From positions 585,501 to 649,500 of the forward strand of contig CAJHZI010000415.1 of NCBI GenBank assembly GCA_905160935.1: 64,000 nucleotides of DNA, written 5' to 3'. Numbering within the stretch: position 1 is the first letter of the stretch; each line of letters starts with the position of its first letter. The DNA comes from Enchytraeus crypticus (lineage: Eukaryota > Annelida > Clitellata > Enchytraeida > Enchytraeidae). A model generated the notes under the pieces. It did no database searches. It saw nothing but the letters and a program-made list of their open reading frames with translations, and was not told the DNA's origin. The position numbers and the translations under genes were made by a program. Shown one piece after another: positions 54,177 through 64,000 of the stretch.

Positions 54177-54385
54177 TCATATGCAACAAGTATGAGTTGT
54201 TTCAATGCAACAATTATGACTTGTTTCAATGCAAAAAGTATGAGTTGCTTCAATGCAACCAGTATATTATTAAGTTGTTTCAATGTAACCAGTATAAGTT
54301 GTGTCAATGCAACAAGTATGAGTTGTTTCAATGCAACAAGTATGAGTATTTTTAAAGCAACAAGTATGAGCTGTTTCAATGCAAC
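54177..54385. repeat. 24-bp tandem repeat, about 9 copies
   Basis: The unit is ACAAGTATGAGTTGTTTCAA plus TGCA. Being 8 codons long, it leaves open frames on both strands (repeat peptides TSMSCFNA and VALKQLIL). I regard both as by-products of the repeat. Confidence 0.93.
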
Positions 54386-54849
54386 AACCACCACAGACGC
54401 ACTAAGGTTGTACTAAACTATATAGCAGATAACACAACTGAATGCAGATGTTATACACATGCCTGTGACGCCACAAAACTTCTCGGTTTGTAAGATATCT
54501 AAGATAAACATTTACTCTCCCTATCTCTCACGCATTGTCGTGGCTTTCTATCTAACATATCCCATTCATATTAGAAAGAGTCGAGTTCGACTCACATTGG
54601 AGCTAACAAAAGAGGAAATCATGATGTGCAACAGTTTGATGTGCAACAGTTGGTAACAATTGCAGATCATCTCGTGATTATGATACAATACGTCTTACAT
54701 TTTGACCTGGCGACCATACCAACGGAATTTTTTTTTCCACAGTTGAGCCAGAGAAGCTGGATAACGTTCCTGGCTGCCAGCCCATTCAAACGACTTAATT
54801 TTTTCAGTCTATATGGCTGGTCAAGAATATGCAACGTATTCTTGCTAAT

Positions 54850-55222
54850 TTGATTCAAGTATTCCGTCTCGCAGCAAGCCGTCTAGGCGCTCCTTCCAGC
54901 ATGCTGCCCCACAGATCTGGAATTCTCTTCCTTCTACTCTGCGCACTCACTCATCTACTCCTGATTAGTCTTTCCTTCTTTATGAGCAGTTTCACAGGCG
55001 GTTAAAAGCTTTCTCTTTGAACTTTCCTATCCATCTAATGTCCATGAACTGAGACCAACATGCAAACCTCCATTCCGCTACTATTCTTCCTTGGACTGAT
55101 TACCCGGATTTTGTCTCGTACCGTTTATGGGGCCCTCACTCTGCTCATCGGCTTTGATTAGGTTCCTCAGTGCTCAGTGTTGTCATGGACACCAGTGTCA
55201 CTCTAATCGTATTGTTGTTGTT
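54850..55222 (+). mobile_element. LINE remnant, family T3, with reverse transcriptase C-terminus
   Basis: A frame around 54870-55020 reads ...AAPQIWNSLPSTLRTHSS, then, after a stop, FHRRLKAFSLNF, a decayed reverse transcriptase end. The 3' UTR follows: TTCCTTGGACTGATTACCCG, TCATCGGCTTTGATTAGG, CAGTGCTCAGTGTTGTCATG, (GTT)n. Confidence 0.78.
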
Positions 55223-56015
55223 TCTCGATCACTAAAGAGCCATCCATCGAATACAAGTTGATTTCATCACTATGTCAAATTATGTACCAAACCTTATTGT
55301 AGTCTTAATCTTGAGAAAAATATGGCTTTGGAGATAATTATCCATTGTCTTCCTTTGTTCATACTAACATCTACTCATACCCTTACAACACGCACAGCAT
55401 ACGTTTTGTCTATTTTTTGAATTTTTTTCGAACACAACAAAGACATACAGCCAAACTTCTCTAAAGAACATTCCTAGAAAATCATACAAGATAATTTTAT
55501 TAAATGAATTTGCGTTACTAAAAATCCAAACTTAAATATTATATATTGTTTAGAGCAATGCGGATACACAAAATTTATTCAATTATTACGTATAATTAAC
55601 TCGCAAATAATTTATGATTATACGGCAACTAGAACCAACTCTATCCAAGAAGCATGCTACTTCATTCCTAGCCAAGCCTATCTATAGAAATATCGTATTT
55701 AAATTATACAATAGCTGAATACCTAACTGTTTCTTTAAACCATATACCAGCGTAATCCAAATAAACTCACTCCTAGTTTTAGATTTCTAATGTTTATTCT
55801 CACCTATGCATTAGTAATCCATTGAAATCAGTAACCTACGGGTAAATCGAATGTACTCCGTGACGCAGTTAATAGTTCTGAGCTAACAGTAACGTTCTGA
55901 TCTATGCAGTCAAACCGACTGAACCTTTCAAACACGCTTGACTATTGAATGTTACCCGGTTAACACTCTAGAGTCTAGAGTCTAGACCCACTGCAAGCGT
56001 GTAGAGTTATACATG
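55223..56015. other. No feature seen
   Basis: AT-rich. A short GAGTCTAGAGTCTAGA repeat near 55975. Confidence 0.5.
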
Positions 56016-56019
56016 TACA

Positions 56020-56223
56020 TGTAGATCTTCCATACCACATAACCCGCGATATACTTGTAAACCTACGAGGACATTCTCTCTCTCTCTCTCTCTTTCTCCC
56101 TCTCTCTCTCTCTCTCTCTCTATCTTGTTAAGCTGTAGATCCAAGGTACATATGGCAATTGATCTTCCATAGCACAAAACTCGCGGTATACTTGTACATG
56201 TAAACGTTCGAGGACATTCTCTC

Positions 56224-56274
<51 letters not shown>

Positions 56275-56433
56275 TGTTATGTTGAGCAGTAGATTCAAGT
56301 TACATATTCCTATTAATCTTCCATAGCACACAACCCGCGATACGCAATCATGTACAAGGACATAAGAGTGCAGAAAACCGTATAAGCACGGATTTTCTCT
56401 CTCTCTTTCTCTTTCTCTTTCTCCCTCTCTCTC

Positions 56434-56475
<42 letters not shown>
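56020..56475. repeat. Higher-order tandem repeat of ~165 bp with embedded CT arrays, about 3 copies
   Basis: Each unit has a GATCTTCCATA(C/G)CACA block, an ACCCGCGATA(T/C) block, a GAGGACATT-like block, a (CT)n run and a CTTGTTA...GTAGAT block. Units start near 56026, 56161 and 56318. Confidence 0.82.
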
Positions 56476-56518
<43 letters not shown>

Positions 56519-56662
56519 GTATGTGTATATATGTATATATATATATATATAAGTAAAATTATATATGTAATATATTATATATATATATATCTGTATGTGT
56601 ATATATGTATATATATATATAAGTATAATTATATATGTAATATATTATATATATATATATCT
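56470..56662. repeat. TA microsatellite with a ~110-bp internal duplication
   Basis: (TA)n runs with TCTGTATGTGTATATATG and AAGTA(A/T)AATTATATATG each present twice. Confidence 0.9.
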
Positions 56663-56720
56663 CTTAGTGCACTGCCTACTGGCAGGTCCATGGTACATAA
56701 CGCCTCCACTCTTCTTTGTC
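56661..56720 (-). repeat. LINE tail, family T1, 3' fragment
   Basis: CTCTTAGTGCACTGCCTACT, GGCAGGTCCATGGTACATAA, CGCCTCCACTCTTC. Confidence 0.88.
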
Positions 56721-56729
56721 CGATCTTTG

Positions 56730-57395
56730 TTTGACATCAATACACCTGACAATTAAACTAACTCTTAACGTTCTTAAAGTCTTATAAGAAGCTCTGATTG
56801 GAATATAAAGCCTTTAGTTTCATGTCCAGTCTAATTGCCAAATACCAGAGAGAAGAAGTTGGAGTTTTCAATGATTATATAATTATTAGCAGAAACCAAA
56901 CGTGTACTGCAGCATCTTACGAAAAAACGAATAAATCTTACACTAGATACAGAGTAATTAATACACTAGATACAAATTAAAACAGAAATAGTACTAAAAT
57001 AGATAAAGTAACTGATTTAAATATGTACACAAAGTGCAGTTATGTACTTGGTTTTTTTTGCTATAATGTACAAAAGTTATAAATTAAGTGCAGGAACGAG
57101 GCAAGAGAAATACGGTGTCTTGCTGATATGATGGGAAAATAAAACAGCTTAAGTGAAGTCTGGACTCTGCTTTCCTAAAAGAACTGGGATCAAGTTACTG
57201 CGCCAGATGATCCAAAACGTTACCACGTTGCGCAGTAAAACCCCCAACTGTTCAGAAAATTAAAATCCCACAGATTTGCTTTATTCATCAATCCCTTTCT
57301 AGCTGCGCAGTCAACTTACATCTGTCTTCTTTCTTTTAACGGTTAATAGTTATTCAGCGATACAGACAGTATCGATTAAGGTTTCTTTTATAATA
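56730..57395. other. No feature seen
   Basis: No supportable gene. Confidence 0.45.
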
Positions 57396-57401
57396 ATCTC
57401 T

Positions 57402-57520
57402 CTCTTAGTGCACTGCCTACTGGCAGGTCCATGGTATATAACGCTTCCACTCATCTCTATCTTCCGTTTTCCATTTCATGTCCACATATGAGTGGATCTT
57501 TAAATGGTCTTTAACATTCC
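57402..57520 (-). repeat. LINE tail, family T1
   Basis: CTCTTAGTGCACTGCCTACT ... ATAACGCTTCCACTC ... CCACATATGAGTGGATCTTT. Confidence 0.88.
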
Positions 57521-57549
57521 TTTTGATATACCATTATTCTTTGGGGATT

Positions 57550-57655
57550 CTGCTTATGACGAGGTGGACCCCCTATGATTTCCTCAGCTTCTACTAATGT
57601 TTAAGCCTACTGGGAAGGGGCGTTGTTCCCTGGGAAAACTATCCCGTACACCCAA
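57550..57655 (+). repeat. Dispersed repeat shared with 2425-2520
   Basis: GACGAGGTGGACCCCCTATG ... CTACTAATGTTTAAGCC ... TTGTTCCCTGGGAAAACTAT. Confidence 0.55.
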
Positions 57656-57768
57656 TAATAATAACAATTAAGTTTATTGTATATTTTCTCCTTGAAGTAT
57701 AATAATGCAATCGTCATTGGTTGCTATAGGTGCCAGCGGTTATCTTACATGATATTAAACATATTATC

Positions 57769-57888
57769 GACTTCGCTTGTCGATAAGATATTCGACCGCG
57801 GATCAGTATGTGCGGGGTTCAAATCCTGGGCTCACCCATCACTGATATCGCTTTCGAGTGAGGAAACTGACGTTAACATTAACTTTAC
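57769..57888 (+). repeat. SINE subfamily A1
   Basis: GATATTCGACCGCGGATCAG, TGCGGGGTTCAAATCCTGGG, GAGTGAGGAAACTGACGTTA. The 5' end is altered. Confidence 0.88.
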
Positions 57889-58204
57889 TTTTTTCATCAT
57901 ATGCACTATATGTTACCATGCTATTCGTACCAAGGTGATTGTGTGCACAATATCTGCACAGCGAATACATTTGAGTTGATGATAAAATTTGATATGAACG
58001 ATTTTCTCACCTGGGAGCAATGAATCAAACCACAAATTCACCCTCTAAGTTCTGAGCTAAGCCGCTGCGGCTGACGGATCATAAATCCTGTCATTGATTT
58101 TAAAAATCTCCAACATTAGAATGTATGGGAAGAGGCTGGATATTTGAAAAAGAAATATATCAAAACGGAGACTTTTTAAAAAAATTCCAGCATTCGTTTT
58201 ATTT

Positions 58205-58255
58205 GACTGGAGCCAGTGGCGGTGTCGGTACGATATCCGACTGCGGATCAGTATA
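58205..58255 (+). repeat. SINE subfamily A1, 5' fragment only
   Basis: GACTGGAGCCAGTGGCGGTG ... CCGACTGCGGATCAGTAT, then it breaks off before the B box. Confidence 0.82.
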
Positions 58256-58860
58256 TCTACAACATTTGCACTTGTCAGTAACATTCCAGCACCATGTTTT
58301 CATATTATTTAGTTGGGATTTAATAAATAAATAATTAAATAAATAAGTAAATAAATGTTGCTAATCAGTTGTTTTCCGATAGTGAATTTGAACTCGATAA
58401 GTTATAACGACTATGCTAAGCACAAAATTACTTTTCAGTTTGTTAGTTGACATTCAAATAGGAATTTTTCAGGGTCTCTTCTGCTGATTTACTTTAAAAT
58501 CAAAAATCTTTTCAAACTTCGTTATGATGACATTGAAAACTTGCATAGACGTTTGTAACATAGCGTTGCTACTTTTAATTATTTGCTGAAAGAAGAAGTC
58601 TAGCAGAGATGAATGTGGAAAGGTCCAGGTGTGCAGTAGTGGCGTGCTTCCTATTCCATGTCATCCATCATTCCAGCTATTCACAGCTAATTCCCTACAA
58701 ACGACTCGCAACACGCCTCCAGACAGCTCAATGGTGGGTGCTGAAGTATGGGGTAAAGTCACCCCCAGGAATTTCGATGGTTTCGATAGAAGTTGCTATA
58801 ATTGGTTTGCTCCGTTATATAGCAAGCATTTAAAAAAAGTAAACACGCATTATAGTGATA

Positions 58861-58984
58861 TGAGCAACTATATCGATATCTATTACTTTTACTGCCACAT
58901 GTCTAAACCGATAGGAAATTTTGAGCAACTATATCGATATCTATTACTTTTACTACCACATGTCTAAACCGATAGGAAATTTTG
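58861..58984. repeat. 62-bp tandem duplication
   Basis: GAGCAACTATATCGATATCT ... CATGTCTAAACCGATAGGAA ATTTT occurs twice with one base difference. A third, partial copy lies near 59143-59170. Confidence 0.95.
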
Positions 58985-59019
58985 TCCATTTTTCGTATAG
59001 CCAGTTAAGTGAATGTCTG

Positions 59020-59110
59020 GGATTTTACTTTCAGATCAGCACGGCTGCGATTCGAACCCACGAGGGTTCAATTCACCCCAGGATCTGTCAGTTAAAACTT
59101 CATGACATTA
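59020..59110 (-). repeat. tRNA-like SINE (third family)
   Basis: GATTCGAACCCACGAGGGTT is the complement of a B box. Same family as 59283-59405. Confidence 0.65.
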
Positions 59111-59199
59111 CCCATACGCTATTAAGACATCCTAGTGAAAAGATCAACTATATTGATATCTATTATTTTTAATACTTCATGTTTGAACATTTAGTCTAT

Positions 59200-59278
59200 T
59201 TCAGTGTATTCAGTTCAGTGTATTCAGTTCAGTGTATTCAGTTCAGTGTATTCAGTTCAGTGTATTCAGTTCAGTGTA
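59200..59278. repeat. 14-bp tandem repeat, about 5.5 copies
   Basis: The unit is GTGTATTCAGTTCA, identical in all copies. Confidence 0.97.
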
Positions 59279-59282
59279 TGTT

Positions 59283-59405
59283 GGAGATTTTACTCTCAGC
59301 TCAACACGGCCGGGAATCGAACCCACGAGAGTTCAATTCACCTCATGATCTGTTTGATAAAACTTCACTACGTTAACTGACGCCTTAAACCACTAAGCTA
59401 CTGAG
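59283..59405 (-). repeat. tRNA-like SINE (third family), most complete copy
   Basis: Read on the minus strand: GTCTCAGTAGCTTAGTGGTT (A-box region), then GTGGGTTCGATTCCCGGCC (B box) and CTGAGAGTAAAATCTCC. The boxes are too far apart (about 75 bp) for a functional tRNA gene. Confidence 0.75.
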
Positions 59406-59409
59406 ACTA

Positions 59410-60890
59410 CTCTATAGACATTAACCTGCAAAAGTCTTGCAGGATGTAGTGATAATAACGTCTAGCTTTCAGAAGCTCAATGATTCCCTTTAAAACTGTA
59501 ACCTTGAATTAGTCCCTCTGTGACGGTAGCTAGAATGTGTCACTCTGTTGTGACGTTTTGAAGAGAACTGGCAAACGTCTGCTCCTGAAGTCATGTGTAT
59601 CTTATCATACTGCAATATTGTGCGTAGACTTTCCTCATGAATTCAACACGGCGAAGCATTACACTGTGCAATAAAATATTTCATCGATCCATCATGGTTT
59701 CAACGACTGTCATTTCTTTGTAGATGGTGAAAATAGGGAGAGAGAGAGGGCTGAGACCTCAAATATTTGACGCGGATTGGCACAATATCTGCCGTGCTAA
59801 CATTAAATATGTAACTGAAGATTTTGTTCCATCGAAAACCGCAAATGATAGTAAGAAGATCTTAACGCAGATTCTTCTGTGAAGTTTATATTACTTTGCG
59901 GCTTGAAATCTTTGTAGTAGCTTGACAGGTTACTAAATTCTAAGATTTGTCAAATTTTTTTATTATCGATTTTAATTTCGGTTTTACTTTTCATTCGCTG
60001 ATAAAATGCTTTTTACACTTTGTTCGATATCGAATGGAATGTTGAGCAGCTTCTGCTGTTTTTAGCTTTCAAAAACATTCATTTTTTGGAGGCAAGGTAA
60101 ATGGTGTTGTTTATTAGACGCAACGACAAGATTGTGATATTTTAGCATATTTGTTTAATTTAAAACACAAAATAAGGAAAATCCCGACAGCTGCCCGACA
60201 GAATTCAATTTGTGTGTTGACATTGCAAGCTCAAAGTGTCTCTTTCCCTACCCCCCCCCCCCCTCACTCCACTCTCTGCCATTCTGTGGAATTATACAAT
60301 TTTAACTTGGGAGGAGGAAAATCATCCAAACTTTTTCGCACAATTGAGCAAGCAGCCGCCAGTCCTCACAAGCCATAAGTAGCTTAAAATAAGGTATCAT
60401 TCATACAAATGTAAACCCAAGACTCCCCCTCTCCCTCTCATCACTCCAGTATTCTCACTCTGTCACTGCTAATCCGGCATACCAGCAATTTCTCCGCTGC
60501 TTCCATCATTTCTGTTTCCACAACCAATAAAATAGCAATTCCGTCGTCACCTTGAGTCAGAATTTCAGCGATAAAACTCGCTCTGTCAATAGCGGAAGGG
60601 CTGAGGTGTCAAGAGAGAACATATTGCTGACTTGGTCGTGAAAACAAAATTATTGCCTGCATGTCTTGATGGGCAGTTTAACATTCTGGATTCTGAGACT
60701 GGTCATTTCTCCCAGTTCATCTCTGCATTCCTCGTCAGTACGCTACCAACGAGTTGTAGGATTATTTTTCTATGCACATAAGTTGCATACTTTAGTCCTT
60801 AATAGCATTCTGAGTTTTAATTTCTAATATCGAGATTATTTGTTTTATATATCATATTTATTTTGTCATATATTATTTTAGTCCTCGTGT
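59410..60890. other. No feature seen
   Basis: Contains a poly-C run at about 60250-60263. The 75-codon frame at 60151-60378 is not recognised. Confidence 0.45.
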
Positions 60891-60892
60891 TG

Positions 60893-61150
60893 TGTCCGGG
60901 TTGTTTGAAGAATTGATCCACCGGTGATTGCACATATCATAGAAGGCGACTAAAGCACTAAGATCCACACCAACGTCAGAAAGGGCATTCGGTTGGTTAG
61001 TGCCTAGGCTCCAGAGATTGCTAAAAAATTTAATCGAATTGAAAAGTCTCAAATAAGGGATTGACAGTTGAATGATATGATGTAAGACAGAGAGGATTTG
61101 TGACAGTCTATTCGTATCCCGACCCTTGTTAAACTGGGATTCAAGGGAGT
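60893..61150 (+). repeat. Family D repeat, well preserved
   Basis: CTCGTGTTGTGTCCGGGTTG ... AAGGCGACTAAAGCACTAAG ... GGGCATTCGGTTGG ... CCGACCCTTGTTAAACTGGG, ending in TATGATGATG. Confidence 0.9.
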
Positions 61151-61787
<637 letters not shown>

Positions 61788-61789
61788 TT

Positions 61790-62390
61790 GTAAAGATTAA
61801 AGAGTTAGTAAACTATAATTATACGTAGTTTATGAACATGAAAACTAATACTAATATAAATCTGAATCTTCTGATTAATTCAGAGCGATTGTTGTGCTTG
61901 TTGTGATTGCGTCAAATCTCTATGGTGACTGATGACTAGGTGGTCAACTAGATAGCGTGCCATATACCCTCTTGAAGGCCTAATGTCTTTTTGTGTTAAT
62001 CTGCATGTTGTTGTACTTTTTATTTCTCGTTTTTGTACAGAATGTAGGTTTGCGACATATACGTTGTTATTGTTGTTGTCGTCGAAATAAACATACATGT
62101 ACATGTATATTCTTAGATACGGCCGTGTGTTTTACTAAGTCTACATTTAGAACTTATTTGTAAATCAATATAATTTAACTGAAAAATATCCAGCTTGGAC
62201 GTGATATTTTTAAGAAATCAGATTAAATTATTATATAAATTCTACGGGAAGGAATGGTGTTTTATCACCCATACTCGAGAAAAGTCTTACTAGTATGTTT
62301 TGTAGAATTATTGCATGTTTAATAAAACATGTAATGTTACACACTTACAGTGAAATATACGCATGCGCGGGAGCATATGAACACCCAGAC
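61790..62390. other. No feature seen
   Basis: The minus-strand frame 61880-62104 is unrecognised. AT-rich sequence with a CATGTACATGTA palindrome at about 62095. Confidence 0.45.
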
Positions 62391-62392
62391 AA

Positions 62393-62393
62393 A

Positions 62394-62425
<32 letters not shown>

Positions 62426-62443
62426 TTCTCTCTCTCTCTATCC
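62393..62443. repeat. CT microsatellite
   Basis: (CT)n with TTT interruptions. Confidence 0.95.
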
Positions 62444-62572
62444 TAATGTACTTAAACTTAGTAATTAAGGTAGGCCTACCACTGAATACCAGGTTCAGGA
62501 TACACAAAGCTTACAAGTAATTATAAGCTGCTCTCTTCTTTCCTATTCATTCTACCATACATTCATTCTTGG

Positions 62573-62625
62573 GGGGATTTAGCTCACTCAGTTAAGCTGC
62601 TCGTCAATTGAACGAAGTAAAGCCA
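62573..62625 (+). repeat. tRNA-like SINE head
   Basis: GGGGGGATTTAGCTCACTCA then GTTAAGCTGCTCGTC recalls a tRNA 5' half. No matching 3' half was found. Confidence 0.45.
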
Positions 62626-62629
62626 CGTT

Positions 62630-63345
62630 GCACGCGGTTAGTAAATTGTGGGCGACCACTTTGGATGACCGCGTTTAGACATCTTTGAAAGTAAGATAAT
62701 CCCGAGGGCGTTGGAGGTTATTCTTAAATCCTCGCCGGCTGCTATTGGAGCGCCAACAAAAGGCAACGATTACTAATAACCATGGAAAGGAATGGAGGAA
62801 ATAACGAAAACTACACAACAAAACTTAAGAAAGGAAACATTGTAAACACATGCCGTATGTCATGTGTGTAACTATACGAAAAAACATACTAATGTTTTTC
62901 ATACCTTACAAAGCTGTTTACACCGGTATTCTTATATGGTAATGGTACATAAATTAGCCAGAAAATAATAGTTAGACAATTTTGGCCTATTAATTAAAAG
63001 ACGAACTCTAACTATATGGCTTCTACTTTCAATTTGAAACTCAAATAAGGGTGATTTAGTTCTTCATATTGGTCCCTGTTTATTGCAAAAAATCGCATTC
63101 ATGATATTGTTATATTTATTTCAATGAGCTTCAAAAGGCGGCTAGATATAAAAATGATGTATGGGATTATAAAACAAACTATATTAATTTTTAAAATGAT
63201 GAATAGTTTCGATTTCCCGTTAATCTATACTTTTCTCCATAATCAATTATTTAACTCTTTACAAGTATCGTATCTTTATTGTCTGTAAATCTATTTATCA
63301 AATAGACTTTTGAACAATAAATAAGCGATATTTTTTATCAAATGC
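62630..63345. other. No feature seen
   Basis: AT-rich unique-looking sequence. Confidence 0.45.
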
Positions 63346-63347
63346 CG

Positions 63348-63545
63348 AGTTCTGTCTAGTCTGCTGAAGGATAGACCAAACGTGAACTGCACTTATCATA
63401 AAAGGCGACAAACCACTAAGATCCAAACAAACGTCAGGAAGAGAATTCAGTTGGTGAACGTTTAGGCTCCAGATATTGCTGCAAAATTTTCCAATTCCCG
63501 ACCCAGGTTAAACTGAGATTCAAAAGAAGACGATGACAATGATGA
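63348..63545 (+). repeat. Family D repeat, diverged
   Basis: TAAAAGGCGACAAACCACTA ... GTTTAGGCTCCAGATATTGC ... GACCCAGGTTAAACTGAGAT, ending near GATGACAATGATG. Confidence 0.75.
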
Positions 63546-63629
63546 AATATCTATGTATATAATTCGAATAGCTTAGTGCATTTCACCCAGCTAATAATTC
63601 ATGAACTGAGCCTTAGAGTACAACTACTT

Positions 63630-63757
63630 GAGCCGGTGGCTTATTGGCAAGTTGTTCGACAGCAGATCAGTAGATGCAGGGTTCAAATCCAATGAAATCC
63701 TTGTCACAAACATGCTATCGGGCTAAAAATTGACGTTAAACTTGGTATTAGCTTTTT
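63630..63757 (+). repeat. SINE subfamily A2
   Basis: TTGAGCCGGTGGCTTATTGG ... GGGTTCAAATCC ... ACATGCTATCGG ... GACGTTAAACTTGG. Confidence 0.85.
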
Positions 63758-63773
63758 TAAAAGTTGAGTATTT

Positions 63774-63888
63774 AAAGCTAAGTTAAAATTTAAAGTCAGT
63801 TTTCAGATTGATAGCATATCAGCGACGGGACGAAAACTAAATTTGAACCATACCCCTACAGATCCGCTGTACGCTATCTACCGATCTT
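63774..63888 (-). repeat. SINE subfamily A2, inverted neighbour
   Basis: AAGCTAAGTTAAAATTTAAA ... AATTTGAACCATACCCCTAC ... GATCCGCTGTACGC. It lies tail-to-tail with the copy at 63630. Confidence 0.72.
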
Positions 63889-63895
63889 GCTACTG

Positions 63896-63968
63896 CTCAT
63901 TGCCGAGGTGGCAGCACGCTTGTCTGATACGTAAGAGGCCACGGGGTTGAAATCACGCCTGATCGGTA
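63896..63968 (+). repeat. tRNA-like SINE head
   Basis: GCCGAGGTGGCAGCACGCTT, GTCTGATACGTAAGAGGCC, then GGGGTTGAAATCACGCC. The A- and B-box-like blocks are spaced as in a tRNA, but the arms do not pair cleanly. Confidence 0.5.
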
Positions 63969-64000
63969 ATGGTAGTAAATTTGTAGGATGGCGTTAAATT

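Noticed and set aside
59283-59405. Possible tRNA gene on the minus strand
   Set aside because: The A- and B-box-like blocks are about 75 bp apart, much too far for a tRNA. Related copies show it is a SINE.
63896-63968. Possible tRNA gene on the plus strand
   Set aside because: The box spacing is acceptable, but the acceptor and anticodon arms do not pair cleanly by eye, and it sits among SINE copies.

Overview
This window is nuclear DNA from an animal, most likely an invertebrate. It holds an intron-rich tyrosine-kinase gene with GT/AG-bounded exons and phase-compatible joins, many tRNA-derived SINEs, 3'-truncated non-LTR retrotransposon tails, long microsatellites and very low gene density. 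The sequence does not let me name the phylum. Nothing bacterial or viral was seen.

Left part (1-8,000). A 2.7-kb hAT-like DNA transposon (32-2767, 8-bp target duplication) sits inside an otherwise open reading frame of an unrecognised, Ser/Gln/Gly-rich protein that ends at 3225. A compact GC-rich exon at 5678-6322 encodes a 214-residue RNA-binding protein: an N-terminal Gly/Arg (RGG) region followed by one RRM resembling the third RRM of ELAV/Hu proteins. A 53-bp tandem repeat (7661-8016) follows.

Middle part (8,700-26,900, minus strand). Thirteen exons of a discoidin domain receptor (DDR) collagen-receptor tyrosine kinase can be joined with correct splice phases: discoidin domain, DS-like domain, extracellular linker, transmembrane helix, long juxtamembrane segment and kinase domain. 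The signal-peptide exon was not found. The kinase keeps its catalytic Lys, Glu, HRD Asp and metal-binding Asp, but has DYG for DFG, Val as apparent gatekeeper and a one-residue-shorter hinge. Several exon edges are caught up in local repeats: a roughly 73-bp satellite built from one exon's splice acceptor, a frameshifted partial copy of a kinase exon next to a SINE, and a stop codon at the edge of a 31-bp minisatellite.

Right part (27,000-64,000). No protein gene could be supported. It is a mosaic of SINEs (two main tRNA-derived subfamilies plus other tRNA-like families), tails of at least three LINE families, two dispersed repeats sharing a common head (called C and D here), CT/GA, TA, TG and GAT microsatellites, and AT-rich sequence with nothing recognisable. 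The main SINE shares its 3' tail with the 3' end of one LINE family, which suggests a SINE-LINE mobilisation partnership.
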